Notes under the pieces: generated by a model
What the model was told of the DNA's origin: nothing
Seen by the model: only the letters and a program-made list of their open reading frames with translations
Databases searched by the model: none
Made by a program: the position numbers and the translations under genes
In this document: piece by piece, positions 14,400-25,800 of the stretch
Position numbering within the stretch: position 1 is the first letter of the stretch
How the letters are laid out: the number at the start of each line of letters is the position of its first letter
From: Larus michahellis
Lineage: Eukaryota; Chordata; Aves; Charadriiformes; Laridae
Direction: 5' to 3'
Length of the DNA stretch: 64,000 nucleotides
Assembly: GCF_964199755.1 (NCBI RefSeq)
Contig: NC_133903.1
Location: forward strand, 5,039,001 to 5,103,000

Positions 14400-15260
14400 C
14401 ACGTTTGGTAGCCGCGGACAATGGGAATCGCCGCCACGGTGCTCCCGGGCTGGGCGATGGCAGCAGGTGGTGGCTCTGAGGATGGCAGCGGTGGGTGACA
14501 GCTCCGACCCAGCCACCCAATGGCACCACCGTGCCGTGAGGAGCAGGATCCTCGCCCCGGACCTCCCGCCTCGCCAGGCCCGGACGAAGGCTCCCCTCAT
14601 CCTCAGCGCTTCGAGGGGGGGAAAGAGTCTGCCATAAAACTCGCGTATTTCGGTCGAGCGGCCCCGTCCCCCCCACGCACCACACCCGCCCCGGGCTCTG
14701 CAGCTCGGGGGGGAGGAAGGCGGGAGCCCGTCCCCGGCCGGCGCTGCCGGGCTGCAGGCGAGGCCCTCGGGGCCCACGCACAGGCAGCCCCGCGGAGCCC
14801 ACGCCCGGTTGGGCAACAGCCCCGTCCCCGCGGGTTACGCCGGACCCGACGGGGCGGCTCAGCCCGGCCCGCGGCTCCGCTTCACCCCCCGGAACGCCCA
14901 GCCCAGAGCCCCCCGGAACACCCCCGGACCCGGTCCTACCTCTTGGCAGGGACATGGCGGCGGCGACGGGCCCCCGGCGCCCGGCGGAGTCCGGCCCAGC
15001 GCGGCGGCCGCCGGGGAAGTGCAGCGAGGCGGTGCGAGGGCCGGTAGGCTCCGCCCCCCCCGCCCCTCCGCGCTCTAGGATTGGTCAGCGTCGTGGGAGG
15101 AGGCGTGGTTACCGCCTCTCAGGGAAGAGCTTCGCGGTTCTCCGGCACGCCTGTGGGGGTGAAGTGAGGCGGGCGGGCGGGGGAGCGGCGCTGCCACGCA
15201 ACCGGGGTGTCCCCCCTGTCCCCGCCACCGGCGTGACACCGCCGCGGCACCCGCGGGGCA
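14400..15260. promoter_or_regulatory. CpG island promoter of MAP2K3
   Basis: This stretch is very rich in G, C and CpG and covers the ATG at 14955. Upstream on the minus strand are a C-rich GC-box run at about 15052-15070 and an inverted CCAAT box (ATTGG, 15080-15084), about 125 bp before the start codon. Such an arrangement is typical of a TATA-less housekeeping promoter. The island spreads on both sides of the exon, so divergent transcription toward NATD1 is possible, but I see no plus-strand exon. Confidence 0.7.
14940..14955 (-). CDS. MAP2K3: MAP2K3 first coding exon (partial gene)
   Basis: This is a short first coding exon of 16 nt. It begins with an ATG at 14955 and reads MSLPR plus one base, then a donor AG|GTAGGA. 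The ATG has a GCCGCC context and lies in a CpG island. Related MAP2K6 starts MSQSKG, and to my recollection its first exon also ends one base into the Gly codon, so length, phase and sequence fit. The next plus-strand genes are NATD1, TMEM11 and DHRS7B, which is the human order beside MAP2K3. MAP2K3 (MKK3) is a cytoplasmic dual-specificity kinase that phosphorylates the Thr-Gly-Tyr loop of p38 MAP kinases in stress and cytokine signalling. No kinase-domain exon is found between 1 and 14939, so the rest lies beyond the left edge. Five codons alone could not name it; the call rests mainly on synteny and phase. Confidence 0.72.
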
Positions 15261-18072
15261 GAGGTGGCGTCTGGGAACCCTTTCCTGCCCCTGGCACGGG
15301 GGCAAGGGTGGTGCTGGGCTGGGAGGCTGGTGCTGTGCGGCTGAGACCAGCCAAGCTCATCACATCTTCCGCAGGTCCCTGCTCCTGCACACCGTGGGTC
15401 CCACCGGTGGGTCTGGCTGAAAAATGGATGGAGATTTATTCCCCTCCGAGTCACTGAGGAATCAATCCCTCCTAGCCCAGCAATGTGCCATGGCACGTCC
15501 TGGGGCGAGGATGCTCCCCCGAAGGCCTGAGCTGGGCTGCAGAACGGGACGTGAGTGATGGAGCTGAATAAGCAAAAAGGAGATTACGAGTGCCATTTCC
15601 CGGCTGAAATTCCGAGCCTGATCCATACAGATACAAAGGAAGGGTTGGAGGGGTGGCAACTGCTGACAGCCCTGATGAAATCACAGCTGGCCTCTCACAG
15701 CCCGTTCTCAGCTTGGCGTTACTGGGAGCATTTCGGATCAGTTCAAGGGCTGGAAAACCTGCCTCCAAAGCAGGCAGCTCAAGGGAATCCCTGCAGGAGG
15801 GAAGGAGCTGGGTGGACTGGGCAGAGGACTGGTGCCGCAAATGGACCTGGAGTCCCAGCAGAAGATCCAGCAGCTGCAAACTGAAGCTAGAAAAGTTCAG
15901 GTGGGAAATAAATTACAGGTTTTTAATAAGGAGAGCAATTACCTTCCCGAGGGACGTAGTACATTCACCACCTTTCAAGTCTTTCAACACAGGCCAGGAG
16001 TCTTTCTCAAAAAAAAAACCCCACTGGGGTTCAACCACAGGGCTATTAGCTCTGACGCAAGAGCTGCAGATGTCACAGCCTGGGCTGGGCGAGCGGGAGG
16101 TGGGAGCAGAGGGGACCTTTCTGATGTTCTCTGACTCAATGACGGGGTTTGAACTCCAGCCTGACTGATCCGAAGGGGTTTGGGCTGGGCCGGTGTGGGG
16201 GTGCGGGATTTGGGGGGTGCCACCGCGGGGCAAAGCATCCTTAGCACCTTTGCAAACACGCGGCTGGATGCAGACCTGTAAGGACCAGTGGGACCGGCTT
16301 CGACACCCGCCCTGGGCGCTGGTGCCACCCGGGGTGTCGTTGCAAACGCAGGGCACGACCCTGCTGTCCCCAAACACATCGCATGCTACGCCATTCCTCC
16401 GCCTGCGTCCCCAGGCACGGCTGGAGATCGCCGCCGGCCCCAGCTGCAATTACAGGGGTGGATGAAACAGCCGCCCGGCTTTTATTCACCCATCTTGAAT
16501 CGCCGGGTGCTTCACAAGTAGGGGGTTTGTCGCCTGCTCTGAGGCCTTCCAGAACAGGAGCACTGCAGAAGCAGGAATGGAAATTTTGGTACGCTCCGCA
16601 TCAAAATCTGACAGGGTGGGAAGGCGTGGGGCTGAGCAGGGAGTCCACAGACCACCGCCGGCAGCGAGGAAGGGACCAGAGGTCACCTTCTCTTTGGTGG
16701 CAGGGCATGGCAACCTCTTGGGAGCATCTCTCCTTTTCTTGTGCAGCCTCTCAGTGCCTGCCGGCATGGCTCCTTCGCCTGCACCTCCTCCCTCTGTCCT
16801 CGGACCTGCCAGGCTCTTTGCTGGAGAAGTGTATCCGAAAAATCAGAGGCAGCCGTAACTGCCGAGGCAGAGGGAATCATTGCAGACAAAGGCAGAGTGA
16901 AGCGTCCCAGCAGAGTCCAAGTGCTCCCAGAAACTCTATCGAAGGTGCTGGATTTTTGGCACCCCTGGGATGCCGCTTGGCATTTCCAGTGTGCTGTAGG
17001 TAAACCTGCAGCTTTGCAGGCTCTGGCAGGAAAGCCTGATGGAGGGAGAGGGAGGGAGGTGCATCCCAGACCTCACTGGGAGAGGGATGCACCAGACCTG
17101 GTTTGGAAATCCACCCACGGCAGGATGGGGTGTCCCCTGTGTCCCTGGCACAGCCATCAGAGGGGGGAGGATCACAAAAAAGCCCCTCACCTTTGTGCAA
17201 AACCTGCTTCTCCTTTCCCCTCTCTCCCAACACTTCCCAGCCAAGCCACTGACTTTCCCCTGAGCATCCCTGCGCGCTGAAGAGCACCGGCGCTCCCTCA
17301 CAGCTCCAAGCCGGCTGCGGGATCGGGCCCCTCTCTCCGCCTGCCTCAGGCTCCCCCTTTGCCCTTGGGCTTGTGCCACTCATTTTCCTCCCTGCAAAAT
17401 GGCAGCCAGACTTGGCCCAGCGTGTGTGCCTTCCCCTGCCTTCCCCTGCTCCCAGTGGTTTGCTGCCTTTGTCTTCCGGCACTGCCACAGGGCATGGGAG
17501 CACAGGCGGAGCGAAGGCTGCCGGGGAGGGGATGGGGAGAAGGACAGCATCTCACCACCCACGTTTTCTAGCCTTTCATGGAGGAGGAGGAGGGTAACGA
17601 AGCCCTCTCCGCTAGCAGACCCTGATTTCTGCGGGCTGCAGGGGCTCGTGCTCGACGGGAGCAGGAGTGTGACCCCGGTGGGCACAGCACCGGCACCGGC
17701 CGATGGAGCAGCACAAACAAATGGAGTGGCCTGATGAATTAATCAGCTGATAGACTCTAACTCGGGGAGCAGGAGCCAAAGGGATGAGTAAATAAAGGCC
17801 AAGCTGCACCAGACGATATTTAGGTGCAGAGTAGCTGCCGGTGAACTATTACGAGTTCCAGATTAATTCTAGGTGTTGCTGCTTTTCCCCGGGCACAGGC
17901 AGCCACCGGCCTGCCCCGCTGCACAGCCGGCGTGCAGACGCCTCGCACAGGCTCAGCTCCTGCCTCCGAGAGCTTTCGGTTCAAATATATCAAGGTGTTG
18001 TTGCTGCTACAGCTTCACAGGCACAGAATCCAACCTCCCCAGTTTCCTCCCCACGTTTTGTAGGCGGTGGAT
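15261..18072. other. Intergenic region, MAP2K3 to NATD1
   Basis: I see no gene here. The sequence is moderately GC-rich and unique-looking. Open frames on both strands overlap one another and show neither splice-site logic nor any protein family I know. A divergent non-coding transcript from either flanking CpG island cannot be excluded. Confidence 0.6.
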
Positions 18073-18210
18073 ACACCGCGGTTACTGAGCAGACCCTGAC
18101 GTACACAGTGTGGCGCATGGAAGCTCAGGTTGCTCCTGGTTTTGAGGGTGCCACCGTCCCACAAACACTGACTATGGCATCTGTGTCCCCCCCAGGTATC
18201 TGTGGTGTCC
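18073..18210. repeat. 137-bp direct repeat, copy 1
   Basis: This segment recurs at 18471-18611 with only a handful of substitutions, mostly transitions, plus a length change in a C run. The repeat begins near ACACCGCGGTTACTGAGCAG and ends near CAGGTATCTGTGGTG. Copies are offset by 398 bp in the same orientation. Flanking sequence on either side does not match, so this is a segment copy rather than a tandem unit. Confidence 0.9.
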
Positions 18211-18402
18211 CGTGACAGCTGATGCACAAGGTTCCCTTGGCTTTTGGAACCTCTGGGACGAGCAGGGTGACAGGGATGGGGCATCGCCCCGCCGTGAAGC
18301 ACTGCCGGACCCCCCTGTCCTGGGAAAGGGCTCACTGCTGGAGGAGCAGAGCATCATGACCATGACCTGGGGCTTCCAAACAATTCTATGATTCTATGAT
18401 TC
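18211..18402 (+). mobile_element. Possible CR1-like LINE 3' end
   Basis: Two perfect ATTCTATG octamers in tandem (18383-18398) followed by ATTCC resemble the short octamer tail that ends avian CR1 retroposons instead of poly-A. The 170 bp before them does not read clearly as the usual CR1 3' region, so the body is either very diverged or unrelated. Only the octamer tail is solid; the left limit is a guess. Confidence 0.4.
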
Positions 18403-18470
18403 CACCGCACCCCGCAGTGCCAGCGCAGGGCACCAGCACAGCACCAGTCAAACACTGGTACCGGTTCAGC

Positions 18471-18611
18471 ACACCACGGTTATTGAGCAGACCCTGACGT
18501 ACACAGTGTGGCGCATGGAAGCTCAGGTTGCTTCTGGTTTTGAGGGTGCCACCGTCCCACAAACACTGATTATGGCATCTGCGGGCCCCCCCCCCAGGCA
18601 TCCGTGGTGGT
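18471..18611. repeat. 137-bp direct repeat, copy 2
   Basis: Second copy of the segment at 18073-18210. The C run is longer here. On its right it runs straight into the CCAGTA-rich minisatellite. Confidence 0.9.
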
Positions 18612-19312
18612 TCAGTACCAGTACACCAGTCCAGCAACAGCCCAGCACCAGTACAGCGGGGCAGAGAACCCGGTAGATGGGCAGGGAATCCAGTACAGTA
18701 ACTACTGCAGAGCACATGGCGCAGCAGGGCAGTACCAGTAAGCCAGTACTGGGCCCCAGCACAGCACCAGTAAGCCACTACAGAGTACCCAGTGCAGAAC
18801 CAGTACAGAACCAGTACAGTGGGGCACAGAACCTGGTAGATGGGCAGGGTACCCAGTACGGTAACCAGTGCAGAGCAGATGGCACAGCGGGGCAGTACCA
18901 GTAAGCCAGTACTGGGCCCCAGTGAAGTACCAGTAAGCCAGTACAGAGCACCCAGTACAGGACCAGTGCAGGCCAGTACACCAGGGCAGAGAACCCAGTA
19001 GCTGGGCAGGGTACGCAGTATCCTGGGCAGAGCAGATGGCACAGCGGGGCAGTACCAGCGCCCCAGCACTTGACCCCAGCGCAGTACCAGTAAGCCAGTA
19101 CAAAGCACCCAGTACAGGACCAGTACAGGCCCAGTACACCAGGGCATAGAACCCAGTAGCCGGGCAGGGTACGCAGTACAGTACCTACTGCAGAGCACAT
19201 GGCACAGTGGAGCAGCACCAGTAAGCCAGTACAGAGTACCAGCATAGCACCAGTGCAGGACCAGTACACCAGTGCAGAACCAGTACGCTGGGGCAGAACC
19301 AGCGCGGATCCC
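18600..19312. repeat. CCAGTA-rich minisatellite with ~160-bp higher-order units
   Basis: The array is built of short CCAGTA/CAGTAC words arranged in longer units. The landmark GGGCAGG recurs at about 18679, 18842, 19004 and 19162, giving periods of 163, 162 and 158 bp. A second landmark, a GGCACAGCGGGGCAGTACC-like word, repeats with the same spacing. Units are diverged by a few percent with small indels. On the minus strand one frame stays open across the array, encoding a Tyr-Trp-Leu-Thr-Gly / Cys-Leu-Leu-Val-Leu pattern, but it has no credible start or homologue, so I do not call it a gene. The array ends just before the NATD1 CpG island. Confidence 0.9.
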
Positions 19313-19322
19313 CAGGGCTGCG

Positions 19323-19350
19323 GTGGGTGGGTGGGTGGGTGGGTGGGTAG
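19323..19350 (+). repeat. (GGTG)n run with G-quadruplex potential
   Basis: Six to seven copies of GGTG form evenly spaced GGG blocks on the plus strand, at the boundary between the minisatellite and the NATD1 CpG island, about 320 bp before the NATD1 start codon. Confidence 0.85.
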
Positions 19351-19800
19351 GGGTGTGGTCGCCCGCCCCCTCGCCCGCTGGGGTGCGGCGTCCCGGCGGG
19401 GTGCGCTGCCCCTTTAAGAGCCGGGCGGCCCGTACCAAAACAAAACGGCGGCGCGGCCATTGGCTGGGCCGCGGGCACGTGGCGCACAGCTGGTTTCCTG
19501 CGGCCGCGCGCCGGTCGGTGGCAGCCCCGCGGCGCCGCCACGGCCCGGCTCGGCCTGGCCCCGCCGCCGCTCCCGCTCCCCCCCCGCGTGCCCCCTCCCT
19601 CCGCGTTCCCGGGCGGGACCCGGCCCCCGCCGGGGTTCCCTGTCGTTGTACGGCCCGGCCTCGGCCATGGCGCACTCGGCGCCGCTCGGCCTCCTGGAGC
19701 AGGGCTGCCCCATCCAGGTGGAGCACGATCGGAAGCGGCGGCAGTTCACCGTGAGGCTGAACGGTAAGGTGGGGGGGGGGGGCCTTCCCGGATCCCCTCT
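19351..19800 (+). promoter_or_regulatory. CpG island promoter of NATD1
   Basis: Dense CpG and GC-rich sequence lies around the NATD1 start codon, with no TATA box. It contains an inverted CCAAT box (ATTGG, 19459-19463) and an E-box CACGTG (19476-19481), about 190-210 bp upstream of the ATG. CACGTG is a site for USF, MYC/MAX or CLOCK-type bHLH factors; which one is not decided by sequence. Confidence 0.75.
19667..19763 (+). CDS. NATD1: NATD1 coding exon 1
   Basis: Encodes residues 1-32 and the first base of Gly33 (begins MAHSAPLG, ends VRLN). The donor is G|GTAAGG. Confidence 0.95.
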
Positions 19801-22800
19801 GACCCCGGTTCTGCCTCCCTGGGGGGTCCCACTACGTATGGCCCCCCGATTTCCCCCATTTCCCCCCCCAGCACTCGTCCCCCAGCGCCTTCCCCTGTGC
19901 CCCCCGCCCTGACACCGTGCCCCCTCCCAGTGCCATTGTGTCCTCCCCTCTTTTGAGCCCCCCCGTACTTTCCCCGGTGCCCTGGTTTCTGCTGGTGTCC
20001 CCCCTATCTTTCCTGTCCCCTCCTAAAAGCTTGTCCTGGGATATCCAGGGATCCCTTGGTTGGCCCGGGTAGGTTTTGGGGGGGTCTATCTCAGCCCCCG
20101 CCAGGAGCAGGTGCCTTTGGGTGATGCAGAGGTGCCGGTGTGGGGGGACGTTCCCAGGTTTGGGAGCCCCTCGGTGGCTTTTCTGGTGGGGTTCCTGCGG
20201 GGAGGCCCCTCGGGGGCGTGAGCAACCTGCGGGGGCCCCGGCGTTATGGGATCCTGCCCGGTTCGTTGCCATGAGCATCCGTGGGACTGGGCCTGCGTGG
20301 GTCTGGTGACACGGTGACCCCCCCCCCGACAGCTCCGTCGCGTATCAGGCAGAGCGAACAGAAAAGTAGGTGCCACTAGAATTTCTTTACGGCACGCTGA
20401 TTCCTTTCCAGCCATCCTCTTAATGGTTAATCCCAAATATTCGCCTCCCTGCCTGTTTGTCCTGCCGAGAACCACTCTGGGGAAAACAGGCCGCCTCGCT
20501 CGCTGCCCTACAGAAATTGCAGGGTGGTTGCCTTTTAAAAAAGAAATAAATAAATAAAATGTGTAGTTCAGAAATTATACAGACTGTAGGAGGCATTCTC
20601 AATAGAACAACAGGAATAGTCTGGATTTTATTTTAGACTCTTCTCTCCCCCCCCCCTTTTTTTTTGTTTTTAATTTCAACCACTAATTACAAAGTGCAGG
20701 CTGGAGGCTCGTCAGTGGTGGAACAAGGAAGGAGGAGACGTGTGCGCTGGGTGCGGAGAAAACAATTTCACCAAGTGCTTATTTCGAGCAGGGAGAGATC
20801 AAACGAGGTCCCAGGTGACGGGTCCCCGCTGCCGTCGCGAGAGCTGTAACGCAGTGTTGTCGCTGTCGGTGAAGTCTGTGTGTGCACAAAAGAGAGGGGA
20901 GAGCTGAGGACCAACAGTTATTAGGGAAATGTAATCTTTTTATCGTGGTTTGCCGAATAAAACCTCTGCCAGCGATGCTGTGGGCTGAGTAGCGTTTGGT
21001 GGCTGAGTGGGGATGAGTCGGGTCTGGAGAGGATGAACTTTGAGAGTGAGAGAATCAACTGTGGGACCCGTGGTGGGAGTCACGTGTGAATCGGCACAAA
21101 ACCTCCTGCTTTAGGAGGAGAGCACCGCGGCTCAGGGGAGCCACAGCCTTCCCCGGGGTTGTAGGTGGATCCCTGTCATCAGGGTTGGCTTTTTTTCTGG
21201 GAGTTCAGGGAGACTGAACCCTTTTTTTGTGAATTCAGTGCCGGCCACATAAGGAAGCCGAGCCCAGCAGCATCCTGGCGTGACGGTGTTCCTGCCTCTG
21301 GGCTGAGTAACATCCACGCGGGGCAGGTGATCCATCTCTCCTCCGTCTTGTTAGGCGTTTGCTGATAATAACCAAGCCCTGGAAGGTGGTCAGAAGATAA
21401 CCATCTCTGTGGGAGTGCGTGGCAGGGTGTTTATTTCCTGGGCTGCTCTCTTCATCACTCCCGCTCCTGGCGTGATGAGCATGAGTACTGAATGCTCTGG
21501 CAGGTTTTCCCTGCTGCACGTGGGGAAATGACACAGGGGCACAGATTTTTAGCTTCAATGTGACCCACGTGTCCCTCTGAGAGCGGTTTCGTCCTGTGTT
21601 ACTGCACTGTGGCAGAGATAAACGGCAGCCTGTGGGGCGAACCCACAGCTCACCAGTGGGCTACAGTGTCTGGTGACACTCAGCTTGTCACTGCTGTCTT
21701 GGTACTAACTTCAGCTGCATGTTGAGTGTGGGTGATGCTCTGGGAAAACACAGATGCATCGGGCTCGTGGACCAAGGAGCCAGGCTTTGCTCAGCTCCAG
21801 CACTAGCTGGTCTCTGGGCTGATGGCTTGGTGGTTTACGGTAGTGTGACGTTGGGGAGAAAACTTTCTGTGGTGATATTATTATGGAAATCCCTGTCACT
21901 AGCAGCCTGAGACAACATGAAAGCTGTGAATTAGTTGTGAAAGTGTTTTCAGCATCGCCCTATTTTCGCCTCTGCAACCCTGTGTAACCTCATGTCGGGA
22001 CTTCCTCCTCGTACACGAGAAAGATGAATTGTATTTGGTGTTTTCTGGGTTGCTCTGTCTTTCCCTTCTCGGAGCCCTCATTGTTGCACATGGCTCCTAA
22101 AAATCTGATAGAAACAGCTGCTTCACTTTAACGCATTCCTTTTTTCCTTGCATCCTGAATGCAGAAGCAATGAGAAGCTGAAAGTAAAGCTGAGTATAGC
22201 CAGACCTCACCAAGCTTCGTTATCCCTCTGAGAGGAGGGTAGAAAGAAGCCCAACTGGATTTGTAATCGGTTGAGATGTGACTAACAGCACGAGCTAGCC
22301 AGAAACCTCCCCAGGCAGTGACTTTGTTGGAAAACATCAATTTGTCGAAGCTTAAGAACTTCCATGGGAATCACATAGGCTGGTTTTGTCAGGAATAGTT
22401 GGAGGTTTTTGGTTTTTATTGGAGATAAAATTTGTGGTCAAAACAAGAAACCCGAAGAGACCCCCACCCCAAAGCATTTGGCTGGTGAGTCCAGCCGCTG
22501 GCACAGCTGTTTGGGGCAGGGGAACAGCATCTTTTGCAGCAGCTTCTTTGACTGCTTGATGCCCATCAAACACGTCGGGCTCTCCGGTCGGGAGATGGGC
22601 TCACCGCACGCACCAAGAGGCTCCAGTTCCTCGGGGATGCGTGGGCTGCTTGCACACCTGCGCTCCCATTCATTCAATGTGTGGGTGCAGCAAACCACGC
22701 TTTCCAAACCTCCTGCTCCTCCCCAGCTGGGTTTGGGCACGATCCAGTGGCTGGGAGCTCCTGCTTTGCCTGCTGCTCATCTGAGTCTTGGGAGCTCCTT

Positions 22801-25800
22801 GTCAGGACTCCAGGCTCGGCTTTTTTAGGAAAATCGGAGCAGGTTGTACTTTGGTGCTTTCCTCCCTGCTGGGGCAGATGCCCTCTGGGATGGGAAAGCT
22901 GCCGAGTTTGCAGCAGGGATGAAGGGATCTGGTCACCGGACCCTGCATCAAGATGTCCCTGCTCTTCTGCCGTGCTGCAATTGCCTCAAGAAGGCTTCTA
23001 AACAGGAAACTGCTTCAAACTAGAGTGCCCCCCCACTGCCGCTCCTGCCAGCGAGGCCCCTCGGTGTCGGTTGCGCCGTCTCCGCTCGGGCTGTCTGTTG
23101 TGCTCTGTTGTGTTTTCTCTCCCTAGTAACGTGCCAGTGGCTCCCTGGGGAGCAAGGCCAGCCTGCGACATGCAGCGAGCCCCGGCCTGGGATGCACACG
23201 CTCCTCGGGACATCATGTCCTCTCAGCTCACCCCACGCGCAGCTTTTGGTGGCCACCTTCTGGCTCAGCAGCCAGGAGAGCCAAGCTGCTGCCAGCCTCT
23301 GGGCTTTCCTTGGTCTGAGAGTGGGAAATGGGGCTGGTGTCTCTTCTCTCCCCCACCTTGCTCTTGGGAAGTGGCTTTGTAGCAGTGCCCTAAGGAGGCT
23401 GGAGCTCGGGGGCTGCCTCCAAAGGCTGGCAATGGAGCGCTGAAGTTGGCCTGCAGGCAGCCAGCCCTCACCGAGCCCCTGCCCTGCTCGGATCCTGGGC
23501 ACACAGTGGTGTATTGTGGGCCGGGGCTGGCACAGAGGGACCGGGAGAAGGGCTCGGGCTGGAGGGACGGGTCCTGCTGTGCTGCCAGCGCTGCAGCGTC
23601 CCCTCGCCCAGCCGGTACTGCGCCTGTCCTGGGAGAGGGGGACAGCAAAGAATGGGCTGGAGCGAGGTGCCTGCGTCTTTCTGGATGCCTGCCATGTCCC
23701 TTGCCCAGCTCGGGGCTGGGGCTGGGCTCGCTGCGGTGTTCCCCCGAGGCTTATAAGCCGCCCGGCCTGGGGGCCTGTCTCTGGTGGTGTGGCTGAGCCT
23801 GCGGCGCAGGGGCCTCATCTGCTGCCCAAAGCTGCCCTGCTTGGGTGGCTGCTCTGTGCCACTGATCCCGGTGGAAACCCTCCAAGGACAGCAAGTTTAG
23901 GCCTGGTATCTCTCCCGCCTCCTGGCAAAGCTTCCCCTTCCCCCTGTGATTTGAGGGAGGGAGGGAGGGCTGGAGACCAACTGTGCTGCCATTGCTGCCA
24001 TTTTCATCGTGCAGCCTCCTCTTACTCCTCTTTCTTGCTGTGCTGATTTGCATTGACTCAGACTTCCTTGCTCACGGTGGCCTCGAAGCCGAGGCACCGA
24101 GCAGGGGAGTGTCTGCGAGTCAAACATCGTGATCCGGCTCACAGGGCACCGCTTTGGCTGGCCGAGACCTCACCCTGTTTTGCCAAGCTCAATCCATGCA
24201 GGCTGATAAAATCCCTGCCCCAAAGTCTAAGGAGACAGACAGACAGACAGACGGGCAGGAGGCTGGCTTGTAGTGTCCCTCTTATGCCGTGTTTTGATGT
24301 GGTTTCTGCTTGCCCGCCCTCTCTTCGGGGGAGATTGCGACAAGCCGGAGCCGGACTGCTCCTGCGAGGGGTCAACGCTGCTTCCAGCTCCCCCAGCTTT
24401 GCAGCGGTCCCTTTGCAGGGAGCAGCCCCCCGTGCCCAAGGTACCACGTAGCAGCAAGGCTTCTTCCAGCATCATATTGCAGCGAAGCACCTCTGCTCCC
24501 TCATCTCATCCCTCCGGCCCCAGGGAGGCCTTTTGGTGGGGAAAACAAACCCGCTCGTGGAGAGCGCAGGACCAGTCCTGGTTTGGGGGCACAGCCTGTT
24601 TCACCCTGCTTTTCCCAGAGTCTCTGGGCCCCAGTGCGGACGGTGTGCAGAGGATGTGCAGAGCAGCTGTTTTCAAAGGAAACAGGCTTTCCGCTGGCCA
24701 GTCCTTCCCCTCCCTTTGCGGGCCGTTGGCCACCTCCAGCCTTACTCAGCAGAGGAAGAGGGATCTTGATGTCCAGGAGAGGCTGTTCCTGCAGGAACTG
24801 TGCCATGAGCCGGTGTCTTCATGGAGGCAGGGCTGCCATGAACACACAGCCCGACAGCAGACAGTGGAGAATCTGGGCAGGATGCTGTCTCACAAGACTG
24901 AAATCCTTTTGGATCCTGGCTTGTTTCTCCTTTGCTGATCTGGGCTTTTTCTCACCTTTAGCCCCTGTGGCAGTGCAGTTCCGTGCATCCAGCTGTGCCC
25001 ATCTTATGGGTTTGGCTTGACATGTCCCCCTCCATCAGCTCCTCTTGCAGCCCGGGAGCTCACTTTGTGGCTCTGCGTCACCTACCATCCTGCAGCAGGG
25101 AGATGGAGACTAGGAGATGTTCAGCATAGCCCAGCCCAGCCCTAGGACAGCGTAGGAGTGGGGACACAGCAGTGACCTCCTCCTGGGCCATCAGCGTCAC
25201 CTGCAGGGCCCACACCAAACCTATGGCACAAGTGTCACAGACTTCATGTACTGGGTGGCTTGAGATCCCATCGCTGAGGTGAGCGTGTACAGATACATTT
25301 ATCTACTTGACTATTTTTCTGAAATGGGACCAGTTTCCCACAGCATTGGCAGCACTGGCTTTCTCTGCAGAGCCAGTTGTAAAATCCTTTGCGCTCTGTG
25401 AGTGTCCGTCTCGACGCTGGTGGCACCTGCAGCTCCCATCCCAGCTGGGGTTTTGCGGTGCTGCTATGATACATGAATATCGAGGGAAAGTCTGTCCAGG
25501 ACAGATCTGAGATTCTTCAAACAGTGCATCATCATCTGCTTTAAAATGCATTTTTGTGGGTTATACTTCTATACAGATCATATATATAAAAATATCATAT
25601 ATAAAAGTATATTTAAAAAAAAAAACCCAACAATCTTTTGGTCTGTCGTCACTTAGAGACGGATTTAATTTTGAACTTACCAAAACTTCAGGCAGAATCT
25701 ATAGAAAGCTTTGGCCTGGGAGGAGAGCAGGTCTGGACGTGTGAAAGCTGCTGTTATGAGCGTCTTGTGGCCTTCGGTGGTGCCAGCTCTGCCGATACCA

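Larger units (their letters stand above)
1..14939 (-). other. MAP2K3 intron 1 (continues beyond left edge)
   Basis: This is about 15 kb with no recognisable coding exon on either strand. I looked for the conserved second-exon protein of MAP2K3 (basic KSKRKKDL-like stretch, then the segment leading to the kinase glycine loop) and did not find it. The DNA is GC-rich and broken by poly-A or poly-T runs (388, 670, 2608, 4694), a 14-bp minisatellite (4331-4443) and a TA-rich patch near 6370. Open frames here are short, overlap in many frames and lack splice support, so I read them as chance. Several AT-rich pockets (about 1610-2180, 11460-11530, 12640-12720) could be regulatory, but nothing in the sequence proves it. 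Confidence 0.6.

Noticed and set aside
14359-14955. Unspliced 198-codon extension of MSLPR on the minus strand
   Set aside because: The donor AG|GTAGGA after 16 nt matches the expected MAP2K phase, while the extension is Gly/Arg/Pro-rich island sequence with no kinase similarity.
19460-19666. In-frame upstream extension of NATD1 by 69 codons
   Set aside because: It would start at TTG, with no in-frame ATG. The known protein starts MAHS, and the extension is CpG-island sequence.
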